64,000 nt of DNA. Origin: Io17-Chloro-G2 sp034420695. Lineage in GTDB: Bacteria > Chloroflexota > Dehalococcoidia > Lucifugimonadales > UBA3495. The notes under the pieces are model-generated. The model searched no databases. It was given only the letters and a program-made list of their open reading frames with translations, and was not told where the DNA came from. Where the stretch lies: positions 202,771-266,770 of the forward strand of contig DAOULB010000018.1 in assembly GCA_034420695.1 (NCBI GenBank). Reading direction: 5' to 3'. Of this stretch, positions 51,977-60,724 are shown in pieces. The first letter of the stretch is position 1. Each line of letters begins with the position of its first letter. Made by a program: the position numbers and the translations under genes.

Positions 51977-52504
51977 ATGGCTCGCGTAGCACTGGACTTG
52001 GGAAACAGCGACGACCTGAAGGTCCTATCCACCAGCGGCTGGCGGCGGGCGCCCGGCTTGGTGCCCGGGGAGCCCAACCAAGGGCTGGTGGCCGAGATCC
52101 TCGGCAGCCCGGCCCGGTTGGCCGATTACGACGATTCCGGCTGGGACCAGGACGTGAATATCCAGGACAGGCTCTCGGTGGGGTTCACCTTCGCTTGGTA
52201 CCGGCTGAAGTTCACCATGCCCGAAGAGGTCAGGGGACAAAAGGTGGCCGGGTGCCGGGTCTACTTTGAAACCAATGTGGACAACTACGGCGAAGTCTAC
52301 GTTGATGGCAACATCGAACGCACCATAGGCGTCATCACCGGAAACAACACCCAGAAGCGGGTGGCAGTGGCCGAGCCCGGCGTGCCCGGAACAGAGCACC
52401 AAGTCGCCGTGCTGATCGCCAACGGCCCCTTGGGAGCGCCGGTGGGCGCCATCTTCATGCGGTACGCCTACCTGAGCTTCGAAGAGGCGCCGCCCGCTGC
52501 CTGA
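51977..52504 (+). CDS. Galactose-binding-like (jelly-roll) domain protein
   Basis: A 175-residue protein whose core resembles the sugar-binding jelly-roll domain found beside beta-galactosidases: DYDDSGWDQDVNIQD, FAWYRLKFTMPEEVRGQKV, VYFETNVDNYGEVYVDGNIERTI and HQVAVLIANGPLGAPVG. It has no catalytic domain and no signal peptide. AGGGGG lies about eight bases before the ATG. The ligand is unknown. Confidence 0.65.
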   Translation: MARVALDLGNSDDLKVLSTSGWRRAPGLVPGEPNQGLVAEILGSPARLADYDDSGWDQDVNIQDRLSVGFTFAWYRLKFTMPEEVRGQKVAGCRVYFETNVDNYGEVYVDGNIERTIGVITGNNTQKRVAVAEPGVPGTEHQVAVLIANGPLGAPVGAIFMRYAYLSFEEAPPAA

Positions 52505-52586
52505 CCCGCGCCTGAGTGGCCAAGAACTGAAAATCGCCTGAGGCCTGAAAATTACTCGAGGATTGAGCAGGGGGCGCAGCCCCGGG

Positions 52587-53144
52587 CTAAACCGGCAGGA
52601 AGGGCTCGCTCCCTGCCTCGGGCAGCATTTCGAACGCGTTGATGTTGAACGCCAGCATGGCGTAGTAGCCCATCAACGTGGTCAACTCGGCCAAGCCCCT
52701 TACTCCGAACTGCTCCAAGGCCTCGTCGAAGACCCCTTGACTGACCCGCCGGGTCCTGAAGTACTCCCTCCCGTACTCCACCACCGCAGACTCCTGGGGA
52801 GAGAGGCCATCCAACGGCTTCTTGTCCCGCAGGTTGTCCACCAAGGCGTCGGCCAAGCCTGAACGCCGGGCGGCTGCGGCGTGGGCGTTCCAAATGAACT
52901 GGCAGTCGTTCTCCCGCGCCGTGACAATCATGGCCAGCTCCCGGATGTCCGCCGGCAGGCTGGACCCGTCGTCCCGCAGGTAGGCCCTCAAGTGCTCGCC
53001 CCTGGCCAGCATCTCCGGCGCCTGTAGCATGACAGCCAGGGGCCCGGTCACCGGCACGTCGCCTCTTTGTTCCACGAAACTGTCAAAAGCCGCCACTTGG
53101 TCCTGTGGCACATTGTCCCTGGAAGCTGGTCCTATCCTTGGCAT
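52587..53144 (-). CDS. Carboxymuconolactone decarboxylase family protein
   Basis: A 185-residue AhpD/CMD-fold protein. LPADIRELAMIVTARENDCQFIWNAHAAAARRSGL contains the E, C and H of the family active-site helix but not a C-x-x-C, so a peroxiredoxin-reductase role is unlikely. A longer reading upstream exists, but GAGGAGG stands just before the chosen ATG at 53144. It is on the same strand as, and downstream of, the amidohydrolase gene, with a gap of 118 bases. Confidence 0.85.
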   Translation of the reverse strand: MPRIGPASRDNVPQDQVAAFDSFVEQRGDVPVTGPLAVMLQAPEMLARGEHLRAYLRDDGSSLPADIRELAMIVTARENDCQFIWNAHAAAARRSGLADALVDNLRDKKPLDGLSPQESAVVEYGREYFRTRRVSQGVFDEALEQFGVRGLAELTTLMGYYAMLAFNINAFEMLPEAGSEPFLPV

Positions 53145-53262
53145 GGTTTCCTCCTCATATCTGTTCTTTTTGGAGGCCGGTATCTGACCACTCCGGCCAA
53201 GCTGGTGCGAGGCCATTTGACTCTTCCACCTCGCGGCCAGCCTTGGATTGCACGACCCGCAA

Positions 53263-54810
53263 TCAGTACCGGGCGTTGTAAACGCTGTGGGGCGCCATTG
53301 AGACCGGCACGTCTCCCCGGTAGAACTCCCGCACGTAAGGCTCCATCCGTCGGCCCATTTCCCGGCGGGCGATTTCGTCGGGTTGCAGCGGCCGGTCCAG
53401 CGCCTGTTTCAACTCCCGGTACAGGCCTTCCTTGTCGATTTTGGTTAGAACCCGGTCCCGCATCACGATTTCGCCGTCGACCATCACCGTGTCAGCATCG
53501 ATGGACCGGCCCCGGTGGACCAGCGCGTCCATCATCGACACTTCGGGGTCCAGGAAAGGCTCCTCGATGTTTCGCAAGTCCAGCAGCACCAAGTCGGCGC
53601 GTTTGCCAACCTCCAGCGTCCCGATTCGGTCGCCGAAGGAGCTGGCGTAGGCCCCATTTACCGTGGCCATCGCAAACACTTGGGCGGCGGAGGGCGGGAC
53701 ATTCTCCATTCCCGGTACCCGGTGCAGCTTGAGGGCCAGCCGCATTTCTTGGAACAGGTCCTTGTCGTCGTTCAACCCCGCTTCGTCGCTGCCAAGGGCG
53801 ATTTTCACCCCCGCCGCTAGCAGCCGCCCCACCGGAGCTATGCCGCTCTGCAGGCGGAGGTTGGAACTTGGGTTATGGCAAACGCACGTCCCGGTGGCGG
53901 CCAGCAGGGCGATGTCCTCCTCGGTGGCCCATACGCTGTGGCCACAGGTGACCTCCGGTCCCAGGAACCCGAGATCGTTCAGGTGCTGCAGCGGGGTCTT
54001 CCCCCAGGCAGTCTCCCCGTAGAGCTTCTGGTAAACGGTCTCCTGCAGGTGGATATGAATGCTGGTGCTGTACTTGCGGGCCAGTTCCTTCACCGCCACC
54101 AGCAGTTCGTCCGAACAGCGGTGCACGTTGCTGGGGGCCAAGGTGATCCGGACCCGTTCCTGTTTAGGACCGGCGTACCTCGCGCAAAGCTCTTCCTGCA
54201 GCGAAATCAGCTCTGGCGCCGGAAGATACCGGGCGGCCATCATCGCCCTGAACTGCTCCGCCAAGTCCCCAGGCAGCCGTGAGGCCAGTTCTTCCTCGCC
54301 ACCGGACACGCCCGAGACGGTAGAATTCTGGTCGGCCATCATCGGCGCGTAGGACACCCGCATTCCCGAGTCCACGAAGGCGGCGATTGCCCGCTCCGCC
54401 ACCTCTAAGTCTATCGGCGGCCCGCCCCTGCGGCTGGAGTGGAGGGCCTGCACCGTGGTAGCGCCCGACTCGATCATCTGCACCGCGCCGTATAGCTGGT
54501 CCAAGTAGGGGTCGACGTTGCGGGCCCCCAGCCTGGCAAAACTCCACAGCTCCAGCGGCAGGTCCGGCGCGCCCAGTTGGAAAGGGGTCAGTCCCACGTG
54601 GAAGTGGTCGTTGACCAGTCCCGGCATCACCACGTATTTTTCGGAACCGGTTACTTCGGCGTCTGGATGTGCTGCCCTCAGTGCCTCTTGCCCGCCTATG
54701 TCGGTTATGATGCCCTCCTCGACTAGAAGAGCGCTCTCGGTCAGGACTTCGGCCTGTCCACTGTCCGCTGCGCTGGTGATGATGTACTTGCCCCTGATCA
54801 AGGTAGCCAA
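53263..54810 (-). CDS. Metal-dependent amidohydrolase (TrzA/AtzA/MTA deaminase-like)
   Basis: A protein of about 515 residues of the amidohydrolase superfamily, cytosolic cyclic-amidine deaminase/chlorohydrolase branch. Metal ligands are seen in VMPGLVNDHFHVGL (H-x-H), STSIHIHLQET, VTCGHSVWATEEDI and ALGSDEAGLNDD (aspartate). The TTG start at 54810 follows an extended -10 (TGTTATAGT) by 38 bases and a GGGGG run. Substrate is unknown; relatives deaminate or dechlorinate triazines, or act on nucleoside derivatives. It is divergent from the Rieske oxygenase gene. Confidence 0.85.
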   Translation of the reverse strand: MATLIRGKYIITSAADSGQAEVLTESALLVEEGIITDIGGQEALRAAHPDAEVTGSEKYVVMPGLVNDHFHVGLTPFQLGAPDLPLELWSFARLGARNVDPYLDQLYGAVQMIESGATTVQALHSSRRGGPPIDLEVAERAIAAFVDSGMRVSYAPMMADQNSTVSGVSGGEEELASRLPGDLAEQFRAMMAARYLPAPELISLQEELCARYAGPKQERVRITLAPSNVHRCSDELLVAVKELARKYSTSIHIHLQETVYQKLYGETAWGKTPLQHLNDLGFLGPEVTCGHSVWATEEDIALLAATGTCVCHNPSSNLRLQSGIAPVGRLLAAGVKIALGSDEAGLNDDKDLFQEMRLALKLHRVPGMENVPPSAAQVFAMATVNGAYASSFGDRIGTLEVGKRADLVLLDLRNIEEPFLDPEVSMMDALVHRGRSIDADTVMVDGEIVMRDRVLTKIDKEGLYRELKQALDRPLQPDEIARREMGRRMEPYVREFYRGDVPVSMAPHSVYNARY

Positions 54811-54847
54811 AATTGCCCCCGGTTTCGTCGTCGGTACTTCGCCCGCA

Positions 54848-54856
54848 ACTATAACA
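54848..54856 (-). promoter_or_regulatory. Extended -10 promoter of the amidohydrolase
   Basis: TGTTATAGT on the minus strand, 38 bases before the TTG at 54810. This position decides in favour of the short N-terminus. Confidence 0.45.
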
Positions 54857-54967
54857 TCCCGGCATTCAAGGCAGCGCGGCGGTAACCGGTCGTTTGCTCT
54901 GGACTTTCGACGATACCTGCGGATAAAATGCCAAAAGACAGCCCATGAACAGCCAGGAGCGTTGGAA

Positions 54968-56269
54968 ATGGTAGAGAGACAGGCCAATGGCTATCACACC
55001 AACGGCAGCGCCAACGACGGAAGTGTCCGCTACGTCCCCAGGGGCGCCTCGGGCATCGGCGTACACGATTACGTGCCCATCCTGGGCTACCGGGAATACT
55101 GGTACCCGGCAGTGGAGGACAAGAAGATCCGGCGCAAGCCGGTGGCCCTGACCCTGCTGGGGGAGCAGATAGTCTTCTTCCGGGACACCAACAACCAAGT
55201 GGCGGCACTGGCCGACGCCTGTCCCCACCGGGGCGCCTTCCTCTCCGGCGGCGTGGGAGCCGGCAAGGGAAACGGGGAGTACAAAGGCTACATCACCTGC
55301 CCATATCACGGCTACACCTTCGACGGCACGGGTCAGTGCGTGGCGGCTTTCACCGACGGCCCCGATTCCAAGCTCCAGCCCAAGCTGAAGGCCCGCCACT
55401 ACCCCACCCGCACCCACCGGGGGCTGGTCTTTATCTGGATGGGAGTCACCGAGCCGGTGCCCCTGGAGGAGGACCTGCCCGAGGAGTTCTTCGAAGAGGA
55501 CGTCACTTGGGACGTTTACGTGAAAATCTGGCCCATCAACTGGTCCCTGACCATGGAAAACTCCCGGGACTCCCACAACGGGAAGATTCACCGGGGAAGC
55601 TGGCGCCGGTTGTGGAACCTGCAGATCTTTAACAAGCTCCCTTCCTTCTGGGAAGGAACGGATATAACCGAGGAGGGCGACAACTACATCTGCATCGCTC
55701 CTCGGGTGAGGGGCACCACCTACCAGGCCATGTTCCCCCAAATGGGCAAGAAGTGGCCGCAGCACGTTTGGTGGCGGTTCAAGGGAGGCCGCCAAGCCGA
55801 CCCCTTGGCCGAACAAAAAAAGGCCTTCAACAACACGCGCCCCGGGGGCCTCTACCGCCTGCCGGCCATTGCCAACGCCGGCCCCAGGGCCCAGACGGCA
55901 AGCTGGCGCTACTTCACCCCCATCGACGCCAACAGCACCCGCATGTTCAAGTTCGGCCTCAAACGCACCAAGCACTGGTGGGAAAAGGTGTGGCACAAGG
56001 TTTACTACAATACCCTGTGGATCTACTTTGGCGCTCCCCAAGCGGTCAACGAGCAGGAAGACCTGCCGGTTCAGGCCTTCGGCGCCTTGGACTACACCGC
56101 TCCTCAGAAGCTGGGGGCCACCGACGCCGCCATCATCTTCTGGCGCAGGCACATGCCCTTCAAGTCCAGGGATGCCCAGCGCATCTGGGGCAAGGAGCGC
56201 ATCGACACTGCCAACAAGGACATCGCCCAAGCCCAAGAACAGGAAGCAATAGAAGTGCCCTTGGACTAG
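54968..56269 (+). CDS. Rieske non-heme iron oxygenase, alpha-subunit-like
   Basis: A 433-residue ring-hydroxylating-type oxygenase. The Rieske [2Fe-2S] domain has C85-x-H87 and C111-x2-H114 (ACPHRGAF and TCPYHGYTF). The catalytic domain begins near 185, with the mononuclear iron ligands in ENSRDSHNGKIHRG (D-x-H-x4-H). Relatives hydroxylate or demethylate aromatic and alicyclic substrates. AGGAG lies eight bases ahead of the ATG; an open frame reaching back to 54518 is antisense noise. No reductase or beta subunit is adjacent. An intrinsic terminator follows. Confidence 0.92.
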   Translation: MVERQANGYHTNGSANDGSVRYVPRGASGIGVHDYVPILGYREYWYPAVEDKKIRRKPVALTLLGEQIVFFRDTNNQVAALADACPHRGAFLSGGVGAGKGNGEYKGYITCPYHGYTFDGTGQCVAAFTDGPDSKLQPKLKARHYPTRTHRGLVFIWMGVTEPVPLEEDLPEEFFEEDVTWDVYVKIWPINWSLTMENSRDSHNGKIHRGSWRRLWNLQIFNKLPSFWEGTDITEEGDNYICIAPRVRGTTYQAMFPQMGKKWPQHVWWRFKGGRQADPLAEQKKAFNNTRPGGLYRLPAIANAGPRAQTASWRYFTPIDANSTRMFKFGLKRTKHWWEKVWHKVYYNTLWIYFGAPQAVNEQEDLPVQAFGALDYTAPQKLGATDAAIIFWRRHMPFKSRDAQRIWGKERIDTANKDIAQAQEQEAIEVPLD

Positions 56270-56300
56270 CCCAAGGGAAACCAACCCCGCAAAGCACAAA

Positions 56301-56332
56301 GACCGGCCGGATAAAAAGGCCGGTCCTTTCTT
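56301..56332 (+). terminator. Intrinsic terminator of the Rieske oxygenase gene
   Basis: GACCGGCC and GGCCGGTC form an 8-bp stem around a nine-base A-rich loop, followed by CTTTCTT. Confidence 0.65.
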
Positions 56333-56375
56333 GGCCCAGTGCTGCTTAGTAGGGCACTGTCTAGCAGGGGACCCT

Positions 56376-56849
56376 TTAGTCGGAAACGTTGCTGGCGAAG
56401 GAGTAGTCCCTGAAGCGGCGGGGAAAGACCGAGGTGATTATGAAGACCAGCCCGAAGAGCAGGTGCACTATGTTTTCCCAAGGGTGGTTGACCCTGAAGA
56501 GCGCCAGGCTGTAGTCGTTGCCTCCGCCTGCCATGACGAATCCCGCAATGGCCACGCCCAGGAAAAACAGCCCGACTATGCCAAGAAAGACTACCTTCCA
56601 TTCCGAAGACCAAGTCTCCCCCACCAGCACCATTGCCAGTCCAATAACCAGGTAGGCCACGCTCTGACCCGTTCCAAGTTGGTACATCAGGTCCTCGGGG
56701 TTGCTGGAAGCAAACGCGCCGGCCAGTTGCAATGCAAGGCCGGCTATGCCCATGGCGGTGATGACCGCGCCGAAAATCAATAGGCAGCGGCGGTTGGTCA
56801 GTCCCTTGGAGTAGTGCTTGACGAACCCGCCGTAATTTACCGTAACCAT
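56376..56849 (-). CDS. DUF4383-like four-helix membrane protein
   Basis: A 157-residue integral membrane protein with four hydrophobic helices. The motif FRVNHPWENIVHLLFGLVFI resembles the N-x-x-x-N-x-x-H-L-x-x-G signature of DUF4383. Function unknown. An extended -10 (TGGTAGAAT) lies 50 bases upstream and GAGG seven bases before the ATG. It converges on the Rieske gene terminator. Confidence 0.72.
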   Translation of the reverse strand: MVTVNYGGFVKHYSKGLTNRRCLLIFGAVITAMGIAGLALQLAGAFASSNPEDLMYQLGTGQSVAYLVIGLAMVLVGETWSSEWKVVFLGIVGLFFLGVAIAGFVMAGGGNDYSLALFRVNHPWENIVHLLFGLVFIITSVFPRRFRDYSFASNVSD

Positions 56850-56898
56850 CCTCTTACCTCAGGCCTGCTGGATAGTCGCGTTTACGTAGCCATTTGGG

Positions 56899-56907
56899 AT
56901 TCTACCA
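56899..56907 (-). promoter_or_regulatory. Extended -10 promoter of the DUF4383-like gene
   Basis: TGGTAGAAT on the minus strand, 50 bases upstream of the start codon. Confidence 0.4.
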
Positions 56908-57045
56908 TATCAAAGGTCCCCAAAAGGGTGCCGTGTTAGGAAGGGAGCCCCGTTGCAGTACTCTCATCCCCACAGCCGCGTAACCTGCCCTTTACGGTCT
57001 CGTAATCCCACTGCAACATTTGTGTGGGATAGTGGGATACGCAAT

Positions 57046-57054
57046 TGGTACAAT
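57046..57054 (+). promoter_or_regulatory. Extended -10 promoter of the CP-ATP-grasp operon
   Basis: TGGTACAAT lies 92 bases before the GTG at 57146. No -35 is recognised. Confidence 0.4.
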
Positions 57055-57145
57055 AGCCTTCCTGCGGGTTCCACCCGTGCCTGGCGGCCGGGGGACATTG
57101 GGCCGGGACCGGTCAAAATTCAACCGATGCCGGACCGGAGATTTT

Positions 57146-58534
57146 GTGAGTATGCTGACCAGCTTGAATTCCCGGACTAATACCCTGAATGAGTGTCTGG
57201 ATACCGACGGGTCCATAAAGCCTGTTTACCGCAACTTGATGGAAGGGCTGGAGTCGATGGGCCCGTCCGAGATGCAGCGGCGGTGGCGGGAAGCCAACGG
57301 CCATGCAGAGATGGAGGCCTTCAGCTTCCTGCTGGACCCCAAGGACTTCCGGACGGTGCCCACCGACTGGATTCCCAGAATTATTCCCGCCGACCATTGG
57401 GACAGCATCTCCCGGGGCGTGGCCCAGCGGCTGAAGGCCATCAACCGGTTCATGGGAGAACTGTACTGTGGCCAGCAGGACATCGTGCCGCCCGACGTGA
57501 TGTTCTCTTGCCAGCATTACGATCCTGAACTGCAGGACTTTCATCCGGCCGGGGACGTGTTCGTGCATATCTACGGGGTGGACTTGGTGCACATGGGCAA
57601 CGGCCGGTATGTGGTGCTGGAGGACAATCTGCGGATACCTTCGGGCATCACCTACCAGATGAAGACTACGGAAATCGGGCTCCGGGTATTCCCGGAACTG
57701 GCCAAAGCCTACGACATTGTCCCTTATGACATCAGGGCTGCCTACCACGACATGTTCCTGTCGCTTTGCGGCTCCGAATCGCCGTCCTGCGTACTGTTGA
57801 CCGACAGCAAATACGGCTCGGCGTTCTTCGAGCACCGCTATCTGTCCGAGTTGCTGGGGCTGCCCTTGGTGGAGGGGTCCGACTTGTACATCGGGGCTAA
57901 TGGCCGGGTCTGGGCCATGACGATGGATGGGGACTATGAGGTAGACTTGGTCTACCGCCGGGTCGATGACTTGGAGCTTTTCGTCCCCGGCCTGACCGAA
58001 GCCTACTTGGACCAGAAGGTGGTCCTCGTAAACGCCATGGGCACCGGCGCCTGCGACGACAAGTTGGTGTTCCTCTGGGTCCCGGAAATGATAAAGGCCT
58101 ATTTAGGGGAAGAGGCTGTCTTGGACCAGGCGGTCAGCTACGACCTGCGCTCCCCCGACCAGCGCCAGTACGTGCTCAACAACTTGGACAAGCTGGTGCT
58201 CAAGACCCGGCAGGGCTACGGAGGGCTGGGCGTATTCATCATGCCCGACTTGGGCAGCATGTACCTCAGCCGCCTCACCGAACAGCTAATCCAACAGCCC
58301 CAAGCCTTCATTGTCCAGGAGACTCTCGACTTTTCCAGGCATTTGGTATTTGATGAACCCAGCGGGGAGCTCCAGGAACGGTACGTAGACCTGCGGGTCT
58401 TCGCCATCCAGAATGGCCGGGGCGAAGTTACCGTTTTCCCCGGCGGACTGACCAGGGTGTCTGCGCCTTCCAACCGGGTTACCAACAACTCATCAGGTGG
58501 GGCATGCAAGCCGAGCTGGGTAGTAAAGAACTGA
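57146..58534 (+). CDS. Circularly permuted ATP-grasp protein (type 2)
   Basis: A 462-residue CP-ATP-grasp protein. The diagnostic stretches are DWIPRIIPADHWDSISRGVAQR, LHMGNGRYVVLEDNLRIPSG-like GRYVVLEDNLRIPSGITYQM, VLVNAMGTGACDDKLVFLWVP and KTRQGYGGLGVFI. These proteins occur with Alpha-E and transglutaminase-like proteins and are predicted to form a peptide or amide-bond system. GGAG is five bases before the GTG; an ATG two codons later is the alternative. The gene overlaps the next by 31 bases, indicating an operon. Confidence 0.9.
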   Translation: MSMLTSLNSRTNTLNECLDTDGSIKPVYRNLMEGLESMGPSEMQRRWREANGHAEMEAFSFLLDPKDFRTVPTDWIPRIIPADHWDSISRGVAQRLKAINRFMGELYCGQQDIVPPDVMFSCQHYDPELQDFHPAGDVFVHIYGVDLVHMGNGRYVVLEDNLRIPSGITYQMKTTEIGLRVFPELAKAYDIVPYDIRAAYHDMFLSLCGSESPSCVLLTDSKYGSAFFEHRYLSELLGLPLVEGSDLYIGANGRVWAMTMDGDYEVDLVYRRVDDLELFVPGLTEAYLDQKVVLVNAMGTGACDDKLVFLWVPEMIKAYLGEEAVLDQAVSYDLRSPDQRQYVLNNLDKLVLKTRQGYGGLGVFIMPDLGSMYLSRLTEQLIQQPQAFIVQETLDFSRHLVFDEPSGELQERYVDLRVFAIQNGRGEVTVFPGGLTRVSAPSNRVTNNSSGGACKPSWVVKN

Positions 58535-59421
58535 GCGAGCCGGTATTAGTCCACTACGCCTACGCCGCCCGCTACCGGTACCAGGATGTAGTTGTCCAGA
58601 ACGACAATTTCTTGATGCTTGCACCGGCCACCGACCATCGCCAGACCGCCGGGGCTTGCCGCGTTGTCACACAGCCGGCTGGCAGGGAGGTGGTGTTTCC
58701 TGACCGGCTGGGAAACACGGTGCATCGGTTGCGGGTGACGATTCCCCACACCGAACTGCTGATAGCCGTTATGGGAGAGGCTCACCTGACCGGCTCAATT
58801 GTTGAACCCAACGACCTGCCCTTGAGCGCCCTTGAATACGGCCTGGAAGCGGAAGAGTTCCTTACCCCCACGCCGCTGGTATCCCCCCAGGAAACGGCCG
58901 AGGCGGCCAGAGAAATTGCCGGCGAAGTTGCCACGCTGTTGGAAGCGGTACACTTGGTAACCGTCTGGGTCATGGAGAACATAGCCTACGAACGGGGCTC
59001 CACTTCCGTCAGCACAACTGCTGGCGACGTGCTGGCCTCCATGAAGGGCGTATGCCAGGACAAAACGCACCTTGCCTTGGGTATGCTGCGCTCCCTGGGA
59101 ATACCCTGCCGCTACGTTAGCGGCCTGCTGACGGGCCAGGCCGGGGAGACCCACGCCTGGCTGGAGTTCCTGCATCCCGGCTTTGGCTGGCTGCCGGCTG
59201 ACCCCACCCGGGGTGTGGTAATGGAGAGCGGCACCGGATACCTCAAGTTCGCCGTGGGACGGGACTACTCCGAGGTACCGCCTGTGTCCGGCTCCTTCGT
59301 TTCCCGTGGCCCCGGCCAGCTGGAAGCCGCCGCTGCCAAGGTCTTCTTCGACCGGGAGTCCATCGCCTTCGAAGACGCCATGGCCCTGATACAGCCCCAA
59401 CTTGACCAAGCCCCAACTTGA
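58504..59421 (+). CDS. Transglutaminase-like cysteine protease
   Basis: A 305-residue bacterial transglutaminase-like protein. The N-terminal domain (about 10-85) is the usual beta-rich bact_transglu_N region. The catalytic triad is C184 (GVCQDKTH), H217 (THAWLEF) and D233 (ADPTRG). It probably hydrolyses or forms peptide bonds in concert with the CP-ATP-grasp protein. AGGTGGGG precedes the ATG inside the upstream gene. Its final codons run into a 16-bp tandem repeat that contains the stop. Confidence 0.9.
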   Translation: MQAELGSKELSEPVLVHYAYAARYRYQDVVVQNDNFLMLAPATDHRQTAGACRVVTQPAGREVVFPDRLGNTVHRLRVTIPHTELLIAVMGEAHLTGSIVEPNDLPLSALEYGLEAEEFLTPTPLVSPQETAEAAREIAGEVATLLEAVHLVTVWVMENIAYERGSTSVSTTAGDVLASMKGVCQDKTHLALGMLRSLGIPCRYVSGLLTGQAGETHAWLEFLHPGFGWLPADPTRGVVMESGTGYLKFAVGRDYSEVPPVSGSFVSRGPGQLEAAAAKVFFDRESIAFEDAMALIQPQLDQAPT

Positions 59422-59452
59422 CCAAGCCCCAACCTGACCAAGCCCCAACAAG
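59395..59452 (+). repeat. 16-bp tandem repeat spanning a stop codon
   Basis: Units CCCCAACTTGACCAAG, the same again, CCCCAACCTGACCAAG and a partial CCCCAACAAG run head to tail. The TGA of the transglutaminase-like gene lies in the second unit. Since 16 is not a multiple of 3, gain or loss of a unit would change the reading frame of the tail. Confidence 0.85.
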
Positions 59453-59473
59453 ATTAGAAGAGGTCCGGGTCAA

Positions 59474-59995
59474 ATGACGGAACCAAGATCGCTAACCTTT
59501 GCCGATAGATGGCTTACCGATTCCAGGGTATACAACCTCATCTGGCTGGGCCGCTGGTTGGAACGGGCGGAAACCACCTCCCGGGTGGTGAACGACTCGG
59601 CGCAGTCAGCAATGGGGAGTGGCAGCGACCCCCAAGTCTTCCAGCAGTTGCTGGAGACGGCCGCGTCGACCCGGGGCATACCCATTGATGACCCCGCACG
59701 GGTACTGGCGGCGCTGCTGAGGGACAACCAAGCCTCCTCCATCTACCACTGCCTGTACAATGCCCGGAGCAATGCCACCCAGATTGGCACCGTCGAACTC
59801 ATCCGTGCGATTTCCGCGTTGGTTGTCGGCCTTGAGAACGAGGGGCCCCTTGACGGCTCGCCCGAGGCGGCCCAGAGGGTAACCAACGGCATCCTGGAGG
59901 GGCTAAACCAAGTGTACAAGGTGATTGACGATAGCTGGTTCCACCGTGAGCCCCTTTCCGAAGAGGAAATGTACCGCCGCTTCGTCCAGCAGTAG
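59474..59995 (+). CDS. Alpha-E domain protein, short form
   Basis: A 173-residue protein with the Alpha-E (DUF403) start RVYNLIWLGRWLERAETTSRVV, and LRDNQASSIYHCLYNARSNA and NRVGTVELIRAI-like features (IGTVELIRAISALV). Most Alpha-E proteins are about 300 residues, so this is roughly the first half. No second half is seen downstream. It is the third gene of the CP-ATP-grasp/transglutaminase operon. Confidence 0.8.
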   Translation: MTEPRSLTFADRWLTDSRVYNLIWLGRWLERAETTSRVVNDSAQSAMGSGSDPQVFQQLLETAASTRGIPIDDPARVLAALLRDNQASSIYHCLYNARSNATQIGTVELIRAISALVVGLENEGPLDGSPEAAQRVTNGILEGLNQVYKVIDDSWFHREPLSEEEMYRRFVQQ

Positions 59996-60061
59996 GGCTC
60001 TGGATTACCCAAGATTCCCTGGCGTGGGGCGGAACCACGGGGACGGAGGCGGGGCGAGTCG

Positions 60062-60724
60062 CTAGGAGGAGGCCAAGACGGAAAACACTTGGTGCCAGAC
60101 TTCGGGATTGCCCTGCCCCATGCCGGCCCGGTGGATGATCATTCCCTCTGAGTTGAAGGCTATCTTGGTGGACTGGATGGTGACCTGCAGGTCGGGCAGA
60201 AGGCTGCCTTTGGGCACGGCTACCGGCCAGGGATACCCCTTCTCGATCCTGAACCTTTCGTAAAGTTCGATGTCCTCAATTGGAAAGACCCCAACAGCGT
60301 AAAAGTCCACGTCGCCTGCATATTCCGGGTAGATTTCCAGGATTCGCTGCAACTCAGCGACGCAGATACCTCAAGTTGTGGCGAAGAAAAACAGGAAGGC
60401 GGGCCGTCCCTCTCCTATCAGTTGGGCCGCAGTCACCGTGGAGCCGTCGGCCAAGGCCAACGTGAAATCGGGCACCAAGTTCCCCACTTGGTGGCCCACC
60501 TCCGGGTCCCCCAAGGGCAGCCCGTGCACCAGTATCTCATTGTCCGTTCCCCCCGAAGGGTTTGAGCCCGTCGGGCTGCTATAGCTGCCGGCAGGAGAGT
60601 AGCTGGAAGTTGTGCATCCCAAGGCCAGCGCCGCTGCCAAAAACGCAAAGGCCGAGGCCAGGAAAGCATACCTTAGAGAGGGAAGGAGATGGGTGAGGGA
60701 TCTCGAGAGGCTCACTGCCTTCAA
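60062..60724 (-). CDS. Selenocysteine-containing thioredoxin-fold lipoprotein (U-G-I-C active site), read through TGA
   Basis: A protein of about 220 residues. The N-terminus is a lipoprotein signal (hydrophobic AFLASAFAFLAAALALGC, lipobox cysteine C37), followed by a serine-rich linker and a redoxin domain: VPDFTLALADGSTVTAAQLIG, FLFFFATT, TGA (60373-60371), GICVAELQRILEIYPEY and more. The TGA stands where thioredoxin-like proteins have the first cysteine of C-x-x-C, so the active site would be Sec-Gly-Ile-Cys at residue 118. A SECIS-like hairpin follows and SelB is encoded in the window. TTG at 60724 overlaps the hicA stop; a GTG at 60715 with GGAG nine bases upstream is an equal or better start. 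A nonsense mutation is the alternative. Confidence 0.85.
60344..60360 (-). promoter_or_regulatory. Candidate bacterial SECIS element of the redoxin gene
   Basis: On the minus strand TCGCTG (60360-60355) pairs perfectly with CAGCGA (60349-60344) around the loop AGTTG. The loop begins 16 bases after the TGA, and G is the second loop base, both within the usual bacterial SECIS range. The stem is short, so other lower pairs may contribute. Confidence 0.65.
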
